From NCBI GenBank assembly GCA_020433455.1, contig JAGRCP010000005.1, forward strand, positions 1 to 45,753: a DNA stretch of 45,753 bases. Reading direction: 5' to 3'. Under the pieces are notes generated by a model. That model did no database searches. It was not told the DNA's origin and saw nothing but the letters and a program-made list of their open reading frames with translations. Every line of letters starts with the position of its first letter. Positions within the stretch are counted from its first letter, which is position 1. Shown here piece by piece: positions 17,048 to 25,146 of the stretch. A program made the translations under genes and the position numbers. Source of the DNA: Caldilineaceae bacterium (lineage in GTDB: Bacteria; Chloroflexota; Anaerolineae; Caldilineales; Caldilineaceae).

Positions 17048-18535
17048 ATGCCCGCCACAGCCGACTTTCTCGCCGCTGATTTGGGGGCGTCTAACGGACG
17101 CGTCCTGCTCTCATCCTGGGACGGCGAGCGCTTTGCCCTGAAGGAGATTCACCGCTTCGCCAATGGACCCACAACCATCCTGGGGCGCGATTATTGGGAC
17201 GTCCTGGGACTCTGGTCAGAGATCACCCACGGGTTAGCCCGCTACGCCACGGAATACGGTACGACGCCGGCCGGCATCGGATTGGACACGTGGGGCGTAG
17301 ACTACGGCCTGCTGGACGCAAGCGGCGCGCTGCTGGGCAATCCCGTCCACTATCGGGATGCGCGCACCAACGGCATGATGGAGCAGGTCTTCTCCATCAT
17401 CTCCCGCCGCGAGCTATTTGCGATCACCGGCATCCAATTCATTCAGCTCAACACCCTCTACCAGCTTTTCAGCATGCGGCAGAGCCGCGATCCCCAGTTA
17501 ACCCACGCTGCGCGCCTGCTCCTGCTGCCCGACCTCTTCAACTACTGGTTCACCGGACGGCAGGCGGCCGAATACACCATTGCCTCGACGACCCAAATGC
17601 TGGATGCCGAGACCCGAAACTGGTCCGACGATCTCATGGCGCGGCTGGGCCTGCCGCGTGCGATCATGGCCGACATCATCGCTCCGGGTACGATTCTCGG
17701 CCCCCTGCTGGAAGGGGTTGCACAGGAGACCGGGTTGATCCAGACCACACCGGTCATCACCGTAGGCAGCCACGACACGGCCAGCGCGGTCGCGGCCATC
17801 CCCGGCCTGGATGAACGGAGCATCTACATCAGCAGCGGCACGTGGAGCCTCATGGGCATGGAAACGTCGGAGCCGGTCATGACCGATGCCGCGCTGCGCT
17901 ACAATTTCACCAACGAAGGCGGCGTAGGCGGGACGATTCGCCTGCTCAAAAACCTGACGGGCCTATGGCTGGTGCAGGAGTGCCGCAACCAGTGGCGGCG
18001 GGAAGGTGATGCGTACAGTTGGGACGATCTCATGGCGCTGGCCCAGGAGGCAGAGCCCTTTCGCAGCATCATCTATCCCGACCACGATGACTTCTTCCAC
18101 AATCCCCAGGACATGGTCGGCTCGATTCGGGCCTTCTGTCGCCGCACCGGCCAAGTTGCGCCCGAGAGTCCCGGCGCGGTCGTGCGCTGTTGCCTGGAGA
18201 GCCTGGCCCTGCGCTATCGCAGCATCGTGGCCAATCTGGAAGAGCTGGCCGGCCACAGCCTGCCGACCATACACGTCGTGGGCGGCGGCAGCCAGAACCG
18301 GCTGCTCAACCAATTCACAGCCGACGCCTGCGGACGGCTGGTCATCTCCGGCCCGGCCGAAGCCACGGCCCTGGGCAACGTCATGGTCCAGGCTATGGCC
18401 ACCGGTCACCTGGCCGACATGGCAGAGGGTCGTGCGGCCATTGCCGCGTCCATCGTGCGCGAGGAATTTACGCCCGGTTCCACCCCGGGCTGGGATGACG
18501 CCTATGGTCGCTTTATGGAGTTGGATAGGGGATAG
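17048..18535 (+). CDS. Rhamnulokinase-family (FGGY) ketose 1-kinase
   Basis: FGGY carbohydrate kinase of 495 aa, closest in style to RhaB, which phosphorylates L-rhamnulose at O1. The ATG at 17048 has AGAAAGG 8 bases upstream. The N-terminal phosphate loop is ADLGASNGRVLL; RhaB-type blocks follow: IGLDTWGVDYGLLD, YRDARTNGMM, GIQFIQLNTLYQL and SHDTASAV with the likely catalytic base Asp243. The second domain has SSGTWSLMGME, NEGGVGGTIR, VGGGSQNRLLNQFTADACG and GPAEATALGN. RhaB is also known to tolerate other ketoses. No rhamnose isomerase or rhamnulose-1-phosphate aldolase is in the window. With SrlD and a SorE-like reductase as neighbours, L-sorbose is a plausible alternative substrate, so I do not assign the symbol rhaB. 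Confidence 0.9.
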   Translation: MPATADFLAADLGASNGRVLLSSWDGERFALKEIHRFANGPTTILGRDYWDVLGLWSEITHGLARYATEYGTTPAGIGLDTWGVDYGLLDASGALLGNPVHYRDARTNGMMEQVFSIISRRELFAITGIQFIQLNTLYQLFSMRQSRDPQLTHAARLLLLPDLFNYWFTGRQAAEYTIASTTQMLDAETRNWSDDLMARLGLPRAIMADIIAPGTILGPLLEGVAQETGLIQTTPVITVGSHDTASAVAAIPGLDERSIYISSGTWSLMGMETSEPVMTDAALRYNFTNEGGVGGTIRLLKNLTGLWLVQECRNQWRREGDAYSWDDLMALAQEAEPFRSIIYPDHDDFFHNPQDMVGSIRAFCRRTGQVAPESPGAVVRCCLESLALRYRSIVANLEELAGHSLPTIHVVGGGSQNRLLNQFTADACGRLVISGPAEATALGNVMVQAMATGHLADMAEGRAAIAASIVREEFTPGSTPGWDDAYGRFMELDRG

Positions 18536-18968
18536 ATTGGGGGTCGGTCGGCGCAGGATATCGTCTTGCCCGCCCGGCCAAGCGACGCCGAATCAATTCG
18601 GCGTCTGTCACGGTAAACGTGTTGAAACGCGTTGAGCAGACCGGCGCTCCAACCGGCTTGAGCCGGTTTCCCGTAGCAGGCGGCGGTTTCAACCGCTGCC
18701 GCCGCTTATTCGCGGGCACACAGGCTGCCCATGCCTTGCCGAGCCTTCGCTGCGTGCGTGGAGAGACCGCGCAAGCGCATTGCTTCTGTCGTCGGTTGGC
18801 GTAGGGACGGCACAGAATGACCCCAAAGTTAAAATGGAATCCAGTAGAAGGTATGAAACTATGATCTATAAATGTACCCTCAATTACTCAAAGTCCCGTA
18901 ACCGAAATCAACTTCAACAAATGCGAAGATCAGCAATTCAGTGTATGGGCACATTGGGTGATTTGTCT
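18536..18968. other. Non-coding spacer with hairpins, rhaB-like to beta-helix gene
   Basis: About 430 bases with no convincing gene. A 9-bp hairpin lies at 18584-18605 and a palindrome AACCGGCT-TG-AGCCGGTT at 18651-18668, followed by an imperfect GGCGGCGG hairpin. Short open frames on the plus strand show no family signature. The right part becomes AT-rich toward the neighbouring gene, which marks one edge of the AT-rich segment. Confidence 0.5.
18584..18605 (+). terminator. Hairpin downstream of the rhaB-like gene
   Basis: GACGCCGAA (18584-18592) and TTCGGCGTC (18597-18605) form a perfect 9-bp stem with a TCAA loop about 50 bases after the stop codon. There is no T-run, so it is a terminator-like or stabilising hairpin. 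Confidence 0.5.
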
Positions 18969-20531
18969 CTACGGAACAATGGTTAAACAGGCGCCCGCAT
19001 TGGGTGCAATGTATGTTTCCGTCACCTCAAACAAACCATAATTTTGGGTATGAACAATTGGCATTACAGGAAACTCATCCCACATTGTTCCGGATTCATC
19101 AAAGCTCGTTGCTATTACAATACCGGAAGCGATACGATCTCCGCTCGAGAAATCTCCACCTTCCGTCCGCAGCGCGTTAAACCACCCCACATACGCCGTC
19201 GTCACTGTTGATGAATTGGTTTCTCCGATCCCCCACTCTTGAATTGTGCTACGGCTCACCGTATCTGAACACATTGCCGCAAAATAAAGCGGCGGCGTAT
19301 CCGCTGTTCCCGCACAATTATTGTTCTCCCAACTGTTTAACCCGCCAATATCGGAAGCAGGATCAAGGTCATCCGCGCATCCGACATGTGACCAACCGAT
19401 ATTGTTATTCTGAAAAGTATTGTCATGAGGAACTATCATATGCCCGTTCTCATCATCTCCAATGGATAGAATGCCGTAATAACCCGCAATTTGATTATTC
19501 TGAACCATATTGTTTTTTGTCTCAAGATTTTTATCCTGACACAAATATACTCCGGCTGAATGCTCTCCTTGCGGTCCGCCATGACAAATCGGATGATTAG
19601 GGTGCATAATGCTGTTTGTCGCCGGATGATAAATCTCATTATTTTCAAGCAACCAGTTACTCGCTGAATATAAGCTGACTCCCGCCCACGCTCGGTTTTT
19701 GTAAACTCGATTGTTTGTAAAAATACCGCCCCAAACCCGATCTACATCCAATCCCGGCCCGCCATTGTACCGAATTGTATTTCCACTGATAATCGGCGCG
19801 TATTCCCTTACATCATCCTCTTCTTCATAATTTACAACGTATATCCCGGCCGCCGGCAAATAACATTTTCCTTCGTACCTCAAATCAACGGGACAATTTT
19901 CTACCGCAAACCCCAAATTAAGACAGTCGTTGCCATTATTTTCTATCAAACTATTCTGAATCATCATATTATTGCCGGCTATGGCTATCCCGTCACATTT
20001 AGCGTTGATTACTTTCATAGAATCAACCGTTATATCTCTTGCCCCAATGCCGAATGTGCTGAGATGATTAGCATCAATAGTAAAGTTAGACAGCTCCGCG
20101 CCTATACTTTCATTATTATGCACAACTGCTTCCGCCTGATTATTGGTCCCGTTCCCTTCCCAAGGAGCCGCAGCCATTAAAACAACGTCGTCCCGATCTT
20201 TGCCGACAAGTTTATGTCCCGATTTCATTACAATTTGAACCGTCGTCGCCCAAATCCCTGGCTGCATCTCAACGCAGACATAATCATCTACAGCCGTCTG
20301 AAGCGGAATTTGCCCCGCCCATTGATAGCAATCCTCACCATTATTTGTGGGAGTATATTCTTTAGCAATATATGGAAGATGGATTGGAGCTGCGGGCGTT
20401 GTGGTTGCATCTGAGCTTGCTACAACCGCCCATACACCAAATTTATTTGCCAATGCAACAATAACGCAAATTATCACAACAATCAGACTAACATTTACAA
20501 GACGATTGTTTATTATCGATTTTTGTATCAT
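18969..20531 (-). CDS. Surface-anchored right-handed beta-helix protein, AT-rich
   Basis: Protein of 520 aa. The ATG at 20531 has GGAG upstream; the frame is open for 12 more codons. A single hydrophobic segment (about 10-40, VSLIVVIICVIVALA) acts as signal or anchor, so the rest is outside. The body is made of short asparagine-rich rungs (NNMMIQNSLIENNG, ISGNTIRYNGGPG, IFTNNRVYKNRAW, LLENNEIYH, NNMVQNNQIAGYYG), typical of the pectate-lyase-like parallel beta-helix (PbH1 repeats). Several cysteines could form disulphides. No catalytic set of a particular lyase or hydrolase is clear. Base composition is visibly more AT-rich than all neighbours, and the gene is flanked by non-coding DNA, which suggests recent acquisition. 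It may bind or cleave polysaccharide. Confidence 0.75.
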   Translation of the reverse strand: MIQKSIINNRLVNVSLIVVIICVIVALANKFGVWAVVASSDATTTPAAPIHLPYIAKEYTPTNNGEDCYQWAGQIPLQTAVDDYVCVEMQPGIWATTVQIVMKSGHKLVGKDRDDVVLMAAAPWEGNGTNNQAEAVVHNNESIGAELSNFTIDANHLSTFGIGARDITVDSMKVINAKCDGIAIAGNNMMIQNSLIENNGNDCLNLGFAVENCPVDLRYEGKCYLPAAGIYVVNYEEEDDVREYAPIISGNTIRYNGGPGLDVDRVWGGIFTNNRVYKNRAWAGVSLYSASNWLLENNEIYHPATNSIMHPNHPICHGGPQGEHSAGVYLCQDKNLETKNNMVQNNQIAGYYGILSIGDDENGHMIVPHDNTFQNNNIGWSHVGCADDLDPASDIGGLNSWENNNCAGTADTPPLYFAAMCSDTVSRSTIQEWGIGETNSSTVTTAYVGWFNALRTEGGDFSSGDRIASGIVIATSFDESGTMWDEFPVMPIVHTQNYGLFEVTETYIAPNAGACLTIVP

Positions 20532-20754
20532 CACAATGTCTCCAATCCTCCCAACGGCCAGCGTCACCTGAGTGTGGGCGGGCAGAGACTATACTTGGGA
20601 GTATAAAAAAACTCGAAGCGGAAGAGCGCTTAAAAATACCGCAGAATCCCCCACGCCAGGTGCACGCTTGCAGACGCGGCTGCGCTTCTGCATCCCCTCA
20701 ATGATGCGCTAAACCAAGCGCCTCACGCTCGCGAGCGATCAACATGCCCCCCCC

Positions 20755-22011
20755 CTACCCAACCGCACCTCCCTCCCGCGCGTGGTCCACTTCCCGGTCG
20801 CGGATGCCGATGAGGTAGAGGAGGCCGTCCAGGCCCAGGGTGTTGATGGCTTCAGCGGCCTGCTCGCGGACGATGGGCTTGGCGTGGAAGGCGATGCCCA
20901 GCCCGGCCACGCTGAGCATGGGCAGGTCATTGGCCCCGTCACCCACCGCGATGGTCTGCTCCAGGCGCAGCCCTTCCGCGTCAGCAATGCGCCGGAGCAG
21001 CTCGGCTTTCTTGGGGCCGTCCACGATCTCGCCCAGCAGCCGTCCCGTCACCTTGCCGTCTACGATCTCCAGTTGATTGGCGTAGAGGTAATCCAGCCCC
21101 AGACGTTCCTGCAAGCGTCGGCCGAAGAAGTCAAAACCGCCTGACAAAATGCCGATCTTGTAGCCCAGCCGCTTGAGGGTGCTGGTCACCAGTTCAGCGC
21201 CCTCGGTGAGGGGCAGGCGCGCGGCAATTTCGTCCAGCACGGCCTCGTCCAGCCCGGCCAGGGTGGCCACGCGCCGGTGCAGGCTCGTGGTGAAGTCCAG
21301 CTCGCCGCGCATGGCGGCTTCGGTGATGGCGGCCACTTCCTCGCCCGACCCCGCGGCCCTGGCCAGTTCGTTGATGACCTCGGTCTGAATCAGGGTGGAA
21401 TCCATGTCGAAGACCACCAGCCGCCGGTTGCGTCGGTAGATGTCATCCACGTGAAAGGAGATATCGATGCCCGTGGCCTGGGAAACGGCCAGCAACTGCC
21501 CGCGGATATGGGCCTCGTCATCCACGTGGCCGCTCACGGAGAACTGGACGCAGGCTTTGGTGCTGCCCGCGGGATTGACCAGGGAGATGCGACCCGAAAG
21601 GCGGGTGATCACCTCGATGTTGAGGCCGTTCTCGGCCACAATGTGGGCAACCTGGGCCAGCTGCGCGGCAGTAAGCTTGCGCCCCAGCAGGGTAATCATG
21701 CGCCGGGGCCGGCCCTGGGACGCGACCCAGGCTTCATACCGGTTTGACTCGACCGCAGCGTAATTCACCGTCACGTTCAGATCATGACCCAGGAAGAGGA
21801 GGTCCTTGAGTACGGCCGCGGTCACCATATCGCCGGGCACGCCGACAGCTGCAGGAATCTCGACCAGCAGACCCAGCGAGAGATAGTCGTGGATCACCGC
21901 CTGGCCGATATCCAGAATGTTGAGGCCGTGCTCAGCCAGCACGCCGGTACACCGGGCCATGAGGCCGGGCCGGTCGCGCCCGGTAATGTTGATCAGGTAG
22001 ATAGAGGACAT
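20755..22011 (-). CDS. serB: Phosphoserine phosphatase with two ACT domains
   Basis: Last step of serine synthesis: hydrolysis of L-phosphoserine to serine. The 418-aa protein has two N-terminal ACT regulatory domains (about 1-85 and 103-185; the first begins YLINITGRDRPGLMAR), then a HAD phosphatase. Motif I is DMDSTLIQTE, with nucleophile Asp202 and Asp204. Motif II is in ILSGG (Ser290), motif III Lys is near 334-335, and motif IV is GDGANDLPML (357-366). ACT domains suggest feedback by serine, as in mycobacterial SerB2. The start at 22011 has no Shine-Dalgarno sequence; the region before it is a heptad array. It lies downstream of treY on the same strand, separated by a strong hairpin, so it may have its own promoter. 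Confidence 0.94.
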   Translation of the reverse strand: MSSIYLINITGRDRPGLMARCTGVLAEHGLNILDIGQAVIHDYLSLGLLVEIPAAVGVPGDMVTAAVLKDLLFLGHDLNVTVNYAAVESNRYEAWVASQGRPRRMITLLGRKLTAAQLAQVAHIVAENGLNIEVITRLSGRISLVNPAGSTKACVQFSVSGHVDDEAHIRGQLLAVSQATGIDISFHVDDIYRRNRRLVVFDMDSTLIQTEVINELARAAGSGEEVAAITEAAMRGELDFTTSLHRRVATLAGLDEAVLDEIAARLPLTEGAELVTSTLKRLGYKIGILSGGFDFFGRRLQERLGLDYLYANQLEIVDGKVTGRLLGEIVDGPKKAELLRRIADAEGLRLEQTIAVGDGANDLPMLSVAGLGIAFHAKPIVREQAAEAINTLGLDGLLYLIGIRDREVDHAREGGAVG

Positions 22012-22016
22012 GAAGA

Positions 22017-22093
22017 AATGAGAAATTAGGAATGAAAAATTGGTACTACGTACTGCGTAATGGCGACCTTACGCAGTACGTAGTACGCATTAT
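22017..22093 (-). terminator. treY terminator: 18-bp perfect hairpin made of heptads
   Basis: GTACTACGTACTGCGTAA (22043-22060) and its exact reverse complement (22069-22086) form an 18-bp stem with an 8-base loop, starting 4 bases after the treY stop codon. On the minus strand a run CCAATTTTTCATT follows, so an intrinsic terminator is likely. The whole interval can be divided in one phase into 11 heptads from 22017, from AATGAGA, AATTAGG, AATGAAA to GCAGTAC, GTAGTAC and GCATTAT. The last heptad runs through the treY stop codon. Confidence 0.85.
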
Positions 22094-25000
22094 ATAGTGC
22101 CAAAACAGGCCACCGGCCACACGTCCAGGACGTCGGTCAGGGCGAGGATGCGGTGGCCGCCTTGCTTAATTGGCGTAAGCGTCTCACCGGTAAGCAGATT
22201 GTAGAACGAATCTGCCAGTCCCTCAGGCGGCAGCACAATTTGCGTATCACCCCATATATCGCCCGTGGGCGGCAATTCCCGCCCGTCGCTCAGAATCGCG
22301 CTCCAGCGCGGCGCGACGGTCAGAAGCCAATCGTCGCCGTCGCTGCGAACAAAGGCGCAAACGTGATCCGCATACTCGCCGGTAACGGTGAGGGGCAGAT
22401 AGCCGCCGTGGCGGAAGAGGGGTTCGTGGATGCGGCGATGCTCCAGAATGACCCAGGTCAGATAGAGCTTGATGCGGCCGGAGGGCGCGTCTGCCAGGAG
22501 CGCGGCGGCCAGGGCCGGGCGATCAGTCGCGGCCGCGGCTTTCAACTCATCCAGCAAGGCATGGCGTAGTCCGAAATCCACAGGCCGCCGATTATCGGGA
22601 TCAACCAGGCTGAAATCCCACAGTTCCGTGCCCTGATAGATGTCGGGCATGCCGGGACACGTATGCTTGAGCAGAGTCTGGGAGAGGGAATTGATACGCC
22701 CGAAGTAGGCAATCCGCGCCTGGAAGGGATCAAACGTAGCCCGGAATTCCTCGTCCTGCCAGATGGCGGTGATGAAGTCGGTGATGGCCTGGGCGTAGGG
22801 CTCATTGGGGTTAATCCAGTTGCTGTGTACTTTGGCCTCGTTGATGGCCTTGTGCATATAGGCCGCCATACGCGCGACGAAGGTCGCGTCATCATCTTGC
22901 AGGGGGTCCCACGTCCCCAGCAGCGTCTGATAAATCAGGTATTCGTCATTGGGCGTGGGCGCAAGGAGATCGCCGATCCGGGTTTTGGCTCCGGCATTGA
23001 TGAGGGACCAGACGTCAATGCGGCCGGCCCACTCATCCGCCAGCTCGGAAAGCACGCTGATGCGCGCCCGTACGTCCTCGCTGCGCTTGGTGTCATGAGT
23101 AGACGTGGCGAGCATGGTGTGGGGAAACTTCTGCTCCTGGTTGTGGCGATGAAATTCCGCCACGCTCGCGCCGAATTGTTCGGGATGACCGCCCACCTCA
23201 TTGAGGGAAACCAGGCGATTATAAATGTAAAAGGCCGTATCCTCCACGCTCTTGGCCATGACGGGACCGGTAATCTGCTGGAATTTCATGACAAACTCGC
23301 GCAGGTCCTCCCGGCTCTCGGGCGTAAAGTCGTCCAGGTTGCGCATGAGGAGCGTATCCTGCAGGAAGTCGAACAGCCCCTTCGGCACCAGAGGATTCCG
23401 CTGTTTTGCCAGGCGGATGGCCTCTTCCACATAAGCCTGATCCCGTTCGCTCACGTCATCCGGGCCGGTGATGTAGGTGCGATAGATGTCCAGCGCGGCG
23501 ATGAACTCGCTCAGGCCAAAGGCCAGGCTGTTCTGGGTGAAGCCCCGGAAACGGCGATTGCGCTCCACAATGGCCGCTAACTCCGCGCTGCGGGCGTGGA
23601 TTTCGCTGGTAAGCGATTGGGTCATCATCAGCCGCTTGGTCCGGGTGATGAGTTCGTGAAAGGGCGTCACCTCACCGGTGAAGGCGGCATAAAGGCGGTT
23701 GAATTCAGCCTCATGATCGCCGTAGACGTAGAGATTGTTGAGCAGCGACATGAAGTCATAGCCCGTGGTGCCGTAGATGGCCCAACTGTCGGGCAGGGGC
23801 TCGGAGGCAGAGAGGATCTTCTCCACCAGCACGTAGAACGGCCAATGGACCTCGGGGGTTTCCGGCGTCCTGGCAGCCTGAAGCGCGTTCAGCCGCTCCT
23901 CGGCCAAAGCATGATAATCCACGCCGGCCTCCTCATCGCCCAAACGCAGGCGCAGGACCGTCTCCAGGTAAGCCGCCTGCAGCCGGCGAAAGTAGCCTGT
24001 GGGGTCCCACAGGCCATCAGGATGGTCGATGCGCAGGCCGGTGACTTTCTTCTCAGCCATGAGGCGCAGGGTCAGCTTGTGCATGCCGTCGAAAACCCGG
24101 GCGTTTTCCACCCGCACCGCGGCCATGTCGTTGATGTCAAAGAAGCGCCGGTAGTTGATCTCGTCCGTCGCCGTACGCCAGAAAGCCAGGCGATAGGGCT
24201 GCTCCGAGAGGAGCCAATCCAGCGTGTCGAAGGAATCGGGATTGCCCGGCTCGCCGTTGATGATGTCCAGCGCCTGATCCAGGGCGGTGCGGAAGACCGC
24301 GCTCTTGTCAAAAAGCCCCAACAGACGCCAGCGGACGATGGTCTGCTCCCGCTGGCGCGCGGCAATACGGACCAAATCGCGCACGTTGTAGGCGGGCAGA
24401 TAACCTAGGGAGTAGACGATGCTGGCGACTTCGGCGGGGACCCACTCCTCGGTTGCGTCCAATTCCCTGGGCAGGAGTTCCTGCACCTGAGAGAGAATCC
24501 GCGCATAGGATTCAGGCGTCATGGGGAACTGATGCTCGTAGTAGTGGATATAAAAATCCCCGTGCCAGTAGACGACCTTCAGCTCACCGGCCTCCAGCAC
24601 CTCGCCGTAGTGGCCGCCCAGCACGGGCAGCAGCACCTTGTCATCCATAGCCCGGTTGGGCGGTCGCCAGTTGATGTCAAAATAAGCGGCGTATTCAGAC
24701 GAGGGCCCGTGCTTGAGCACGTCGGTCCACCAATCGTTTTCCGTGCTCACGCCCATGTGATTGGGCACAATGTCCAGCAGCAGCCCCATGCCGCGCTCGG
24801 TCAACCCATGGGACAGGGAATTGAAGTCGTCTTCCGTTCCCAGCAGCGGATTAAACTGGTTGTGATCCACGGTATCGTAGCCGTGGGTACTGGTGGAGCG
24901 GGGCTTGAAGAGGGGGGAGGCGTAGAAGTCGCTTACCCCCAGCGCATCCAGATAGGGCAGCAGTTCCTGGGCCCGGGAAAAGGATATCTCCGGTCCCAGC

Positions 25001-25146
25001 TGAACGCGGTAGGTGGCCCGAGGCAAATAGGGCCCGGCCAGCAGCTCATCGAGGAGCGTCTCGGCCTGGCCCCGCGCTGACGCAGGATTCTCATCGGTCA
25101 AAGTTGTATGATTTATCATTGGGCTGTTCTGCGGATTAGCGGTCAT
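22090..25146 (-). CDS. treY: Maltooligosyltrehalose synthase
   Basis: GH13 glycosyltransferase (1018 aa) that converts the reducing-end maltose of a maltodextrin to a trehalose unit. The ATG at 25146 overlaps the treZ stop by 11 bases and has AGGAGG 9 bases upstream, which fixes the start and implies translational coupling; the longer upstream frame only shadows treZ. The N-terminal blocks RATYRVQL, GYDTVDHNQFNP and LLLDIVPNHMG (125-132) are typical. Catalytic residues are nucleophile Asp374 (LRIDHPDGL), acid/base Glu442 (YVLVEKIL) and Asp685 (STHDTKRSED). PGMPDIYQGTELWDF follows near the end. The length is somewhat above the usual 700-1000. With TreZ it makes trehalose from glycogen or maltodextrin for stress protection. 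Confidence 0.95.
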   Translation of the reverse strand: MTANPQNSPMINHTTLTDENPASARGQAETLLDELLAGPYLPRATYRVQLGPEISFSRAQELLPYLDALGVSDFYASPLFKPRSTSTHGYDTVDHNQFNPLLGTEDDFNSLSHGLTERGMGLLLDIVPNHMGVSTENDWWTDVLKHGPSSEYAAYFDINWRPPNRAMDDKVLLPVLGGHYGEVLEAGELKVVYWHGDFYIHYYEHQFPMTPESYARILSQVQELLPRELDATEEWVPAEVASIVYSLGYLPAYNVRDLVRIAARQREQTIVRWRLLGLFDKSAVFRTALDQALDIINGEPGNPDSFDTLDWLLSEQPYRLAFWRTATDEINYRRFFDINDMAAVRVENARVFDGMHKLTLRLMAEKKVTGLRIDHPDGLWDPTGYFRRLQAAYLETVLRLRLGDEEAGVDYHALAEERLNALQAARTPETPEVHWPFYVLVEKILSASEPLPDSWAIYGTTGYDFMSLLNNLYVYGDHEAEFNRLYAAFTGEVTPFHELITRTKRLMMTQSLTSEIHARSAELAAIVERNRRFRGFTQNSLAFGLSEFIAALDIYRTYITGPDDVSERDQAYVEEAIRLAKQRNPLVPKGLFDFLQDTLLMRNLDDFTPESREDLREFVMKFQQITGPVMAKSVEDTAFYIYNRLVSLNEVGGHPEQFGASVAEFHRHNQEQKFPHTMLATSTHDTKRSEDVRARISVLSELADEWAGRIDVWSLINAGAKTRIGDLLAPTPNDEYLIYQTLLGTWDPLQDDDATFVARMAAYMHKAINEAKVHSNWINPNEPYAQAITDFITAIWQDEEFRATFDPFQARIAYFGRINSLSQTLLKHTCPGMPDIYQGTELWDFSLVDPDNRRPVDFGLRHALLDELKAAAATDRPALAAALLADAPSGRIKLYLTWVILEHRRIHEPLFRHGGYLPLTVTGEYADHVCAFVRSDGDDWLLTVAPRWSAILSDGRELPPTGDIWGDTQIVLPPEGLADSFYNLLTGETLTPIKQGGHRILALTDVLDVWPVACFGTI

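Noticed and set aside
18619..18986. Short plus-strand frames in the spacer after the rhaB-like gene
   Set aside because: No ribosome site, no family signature, and hairpins run through them.
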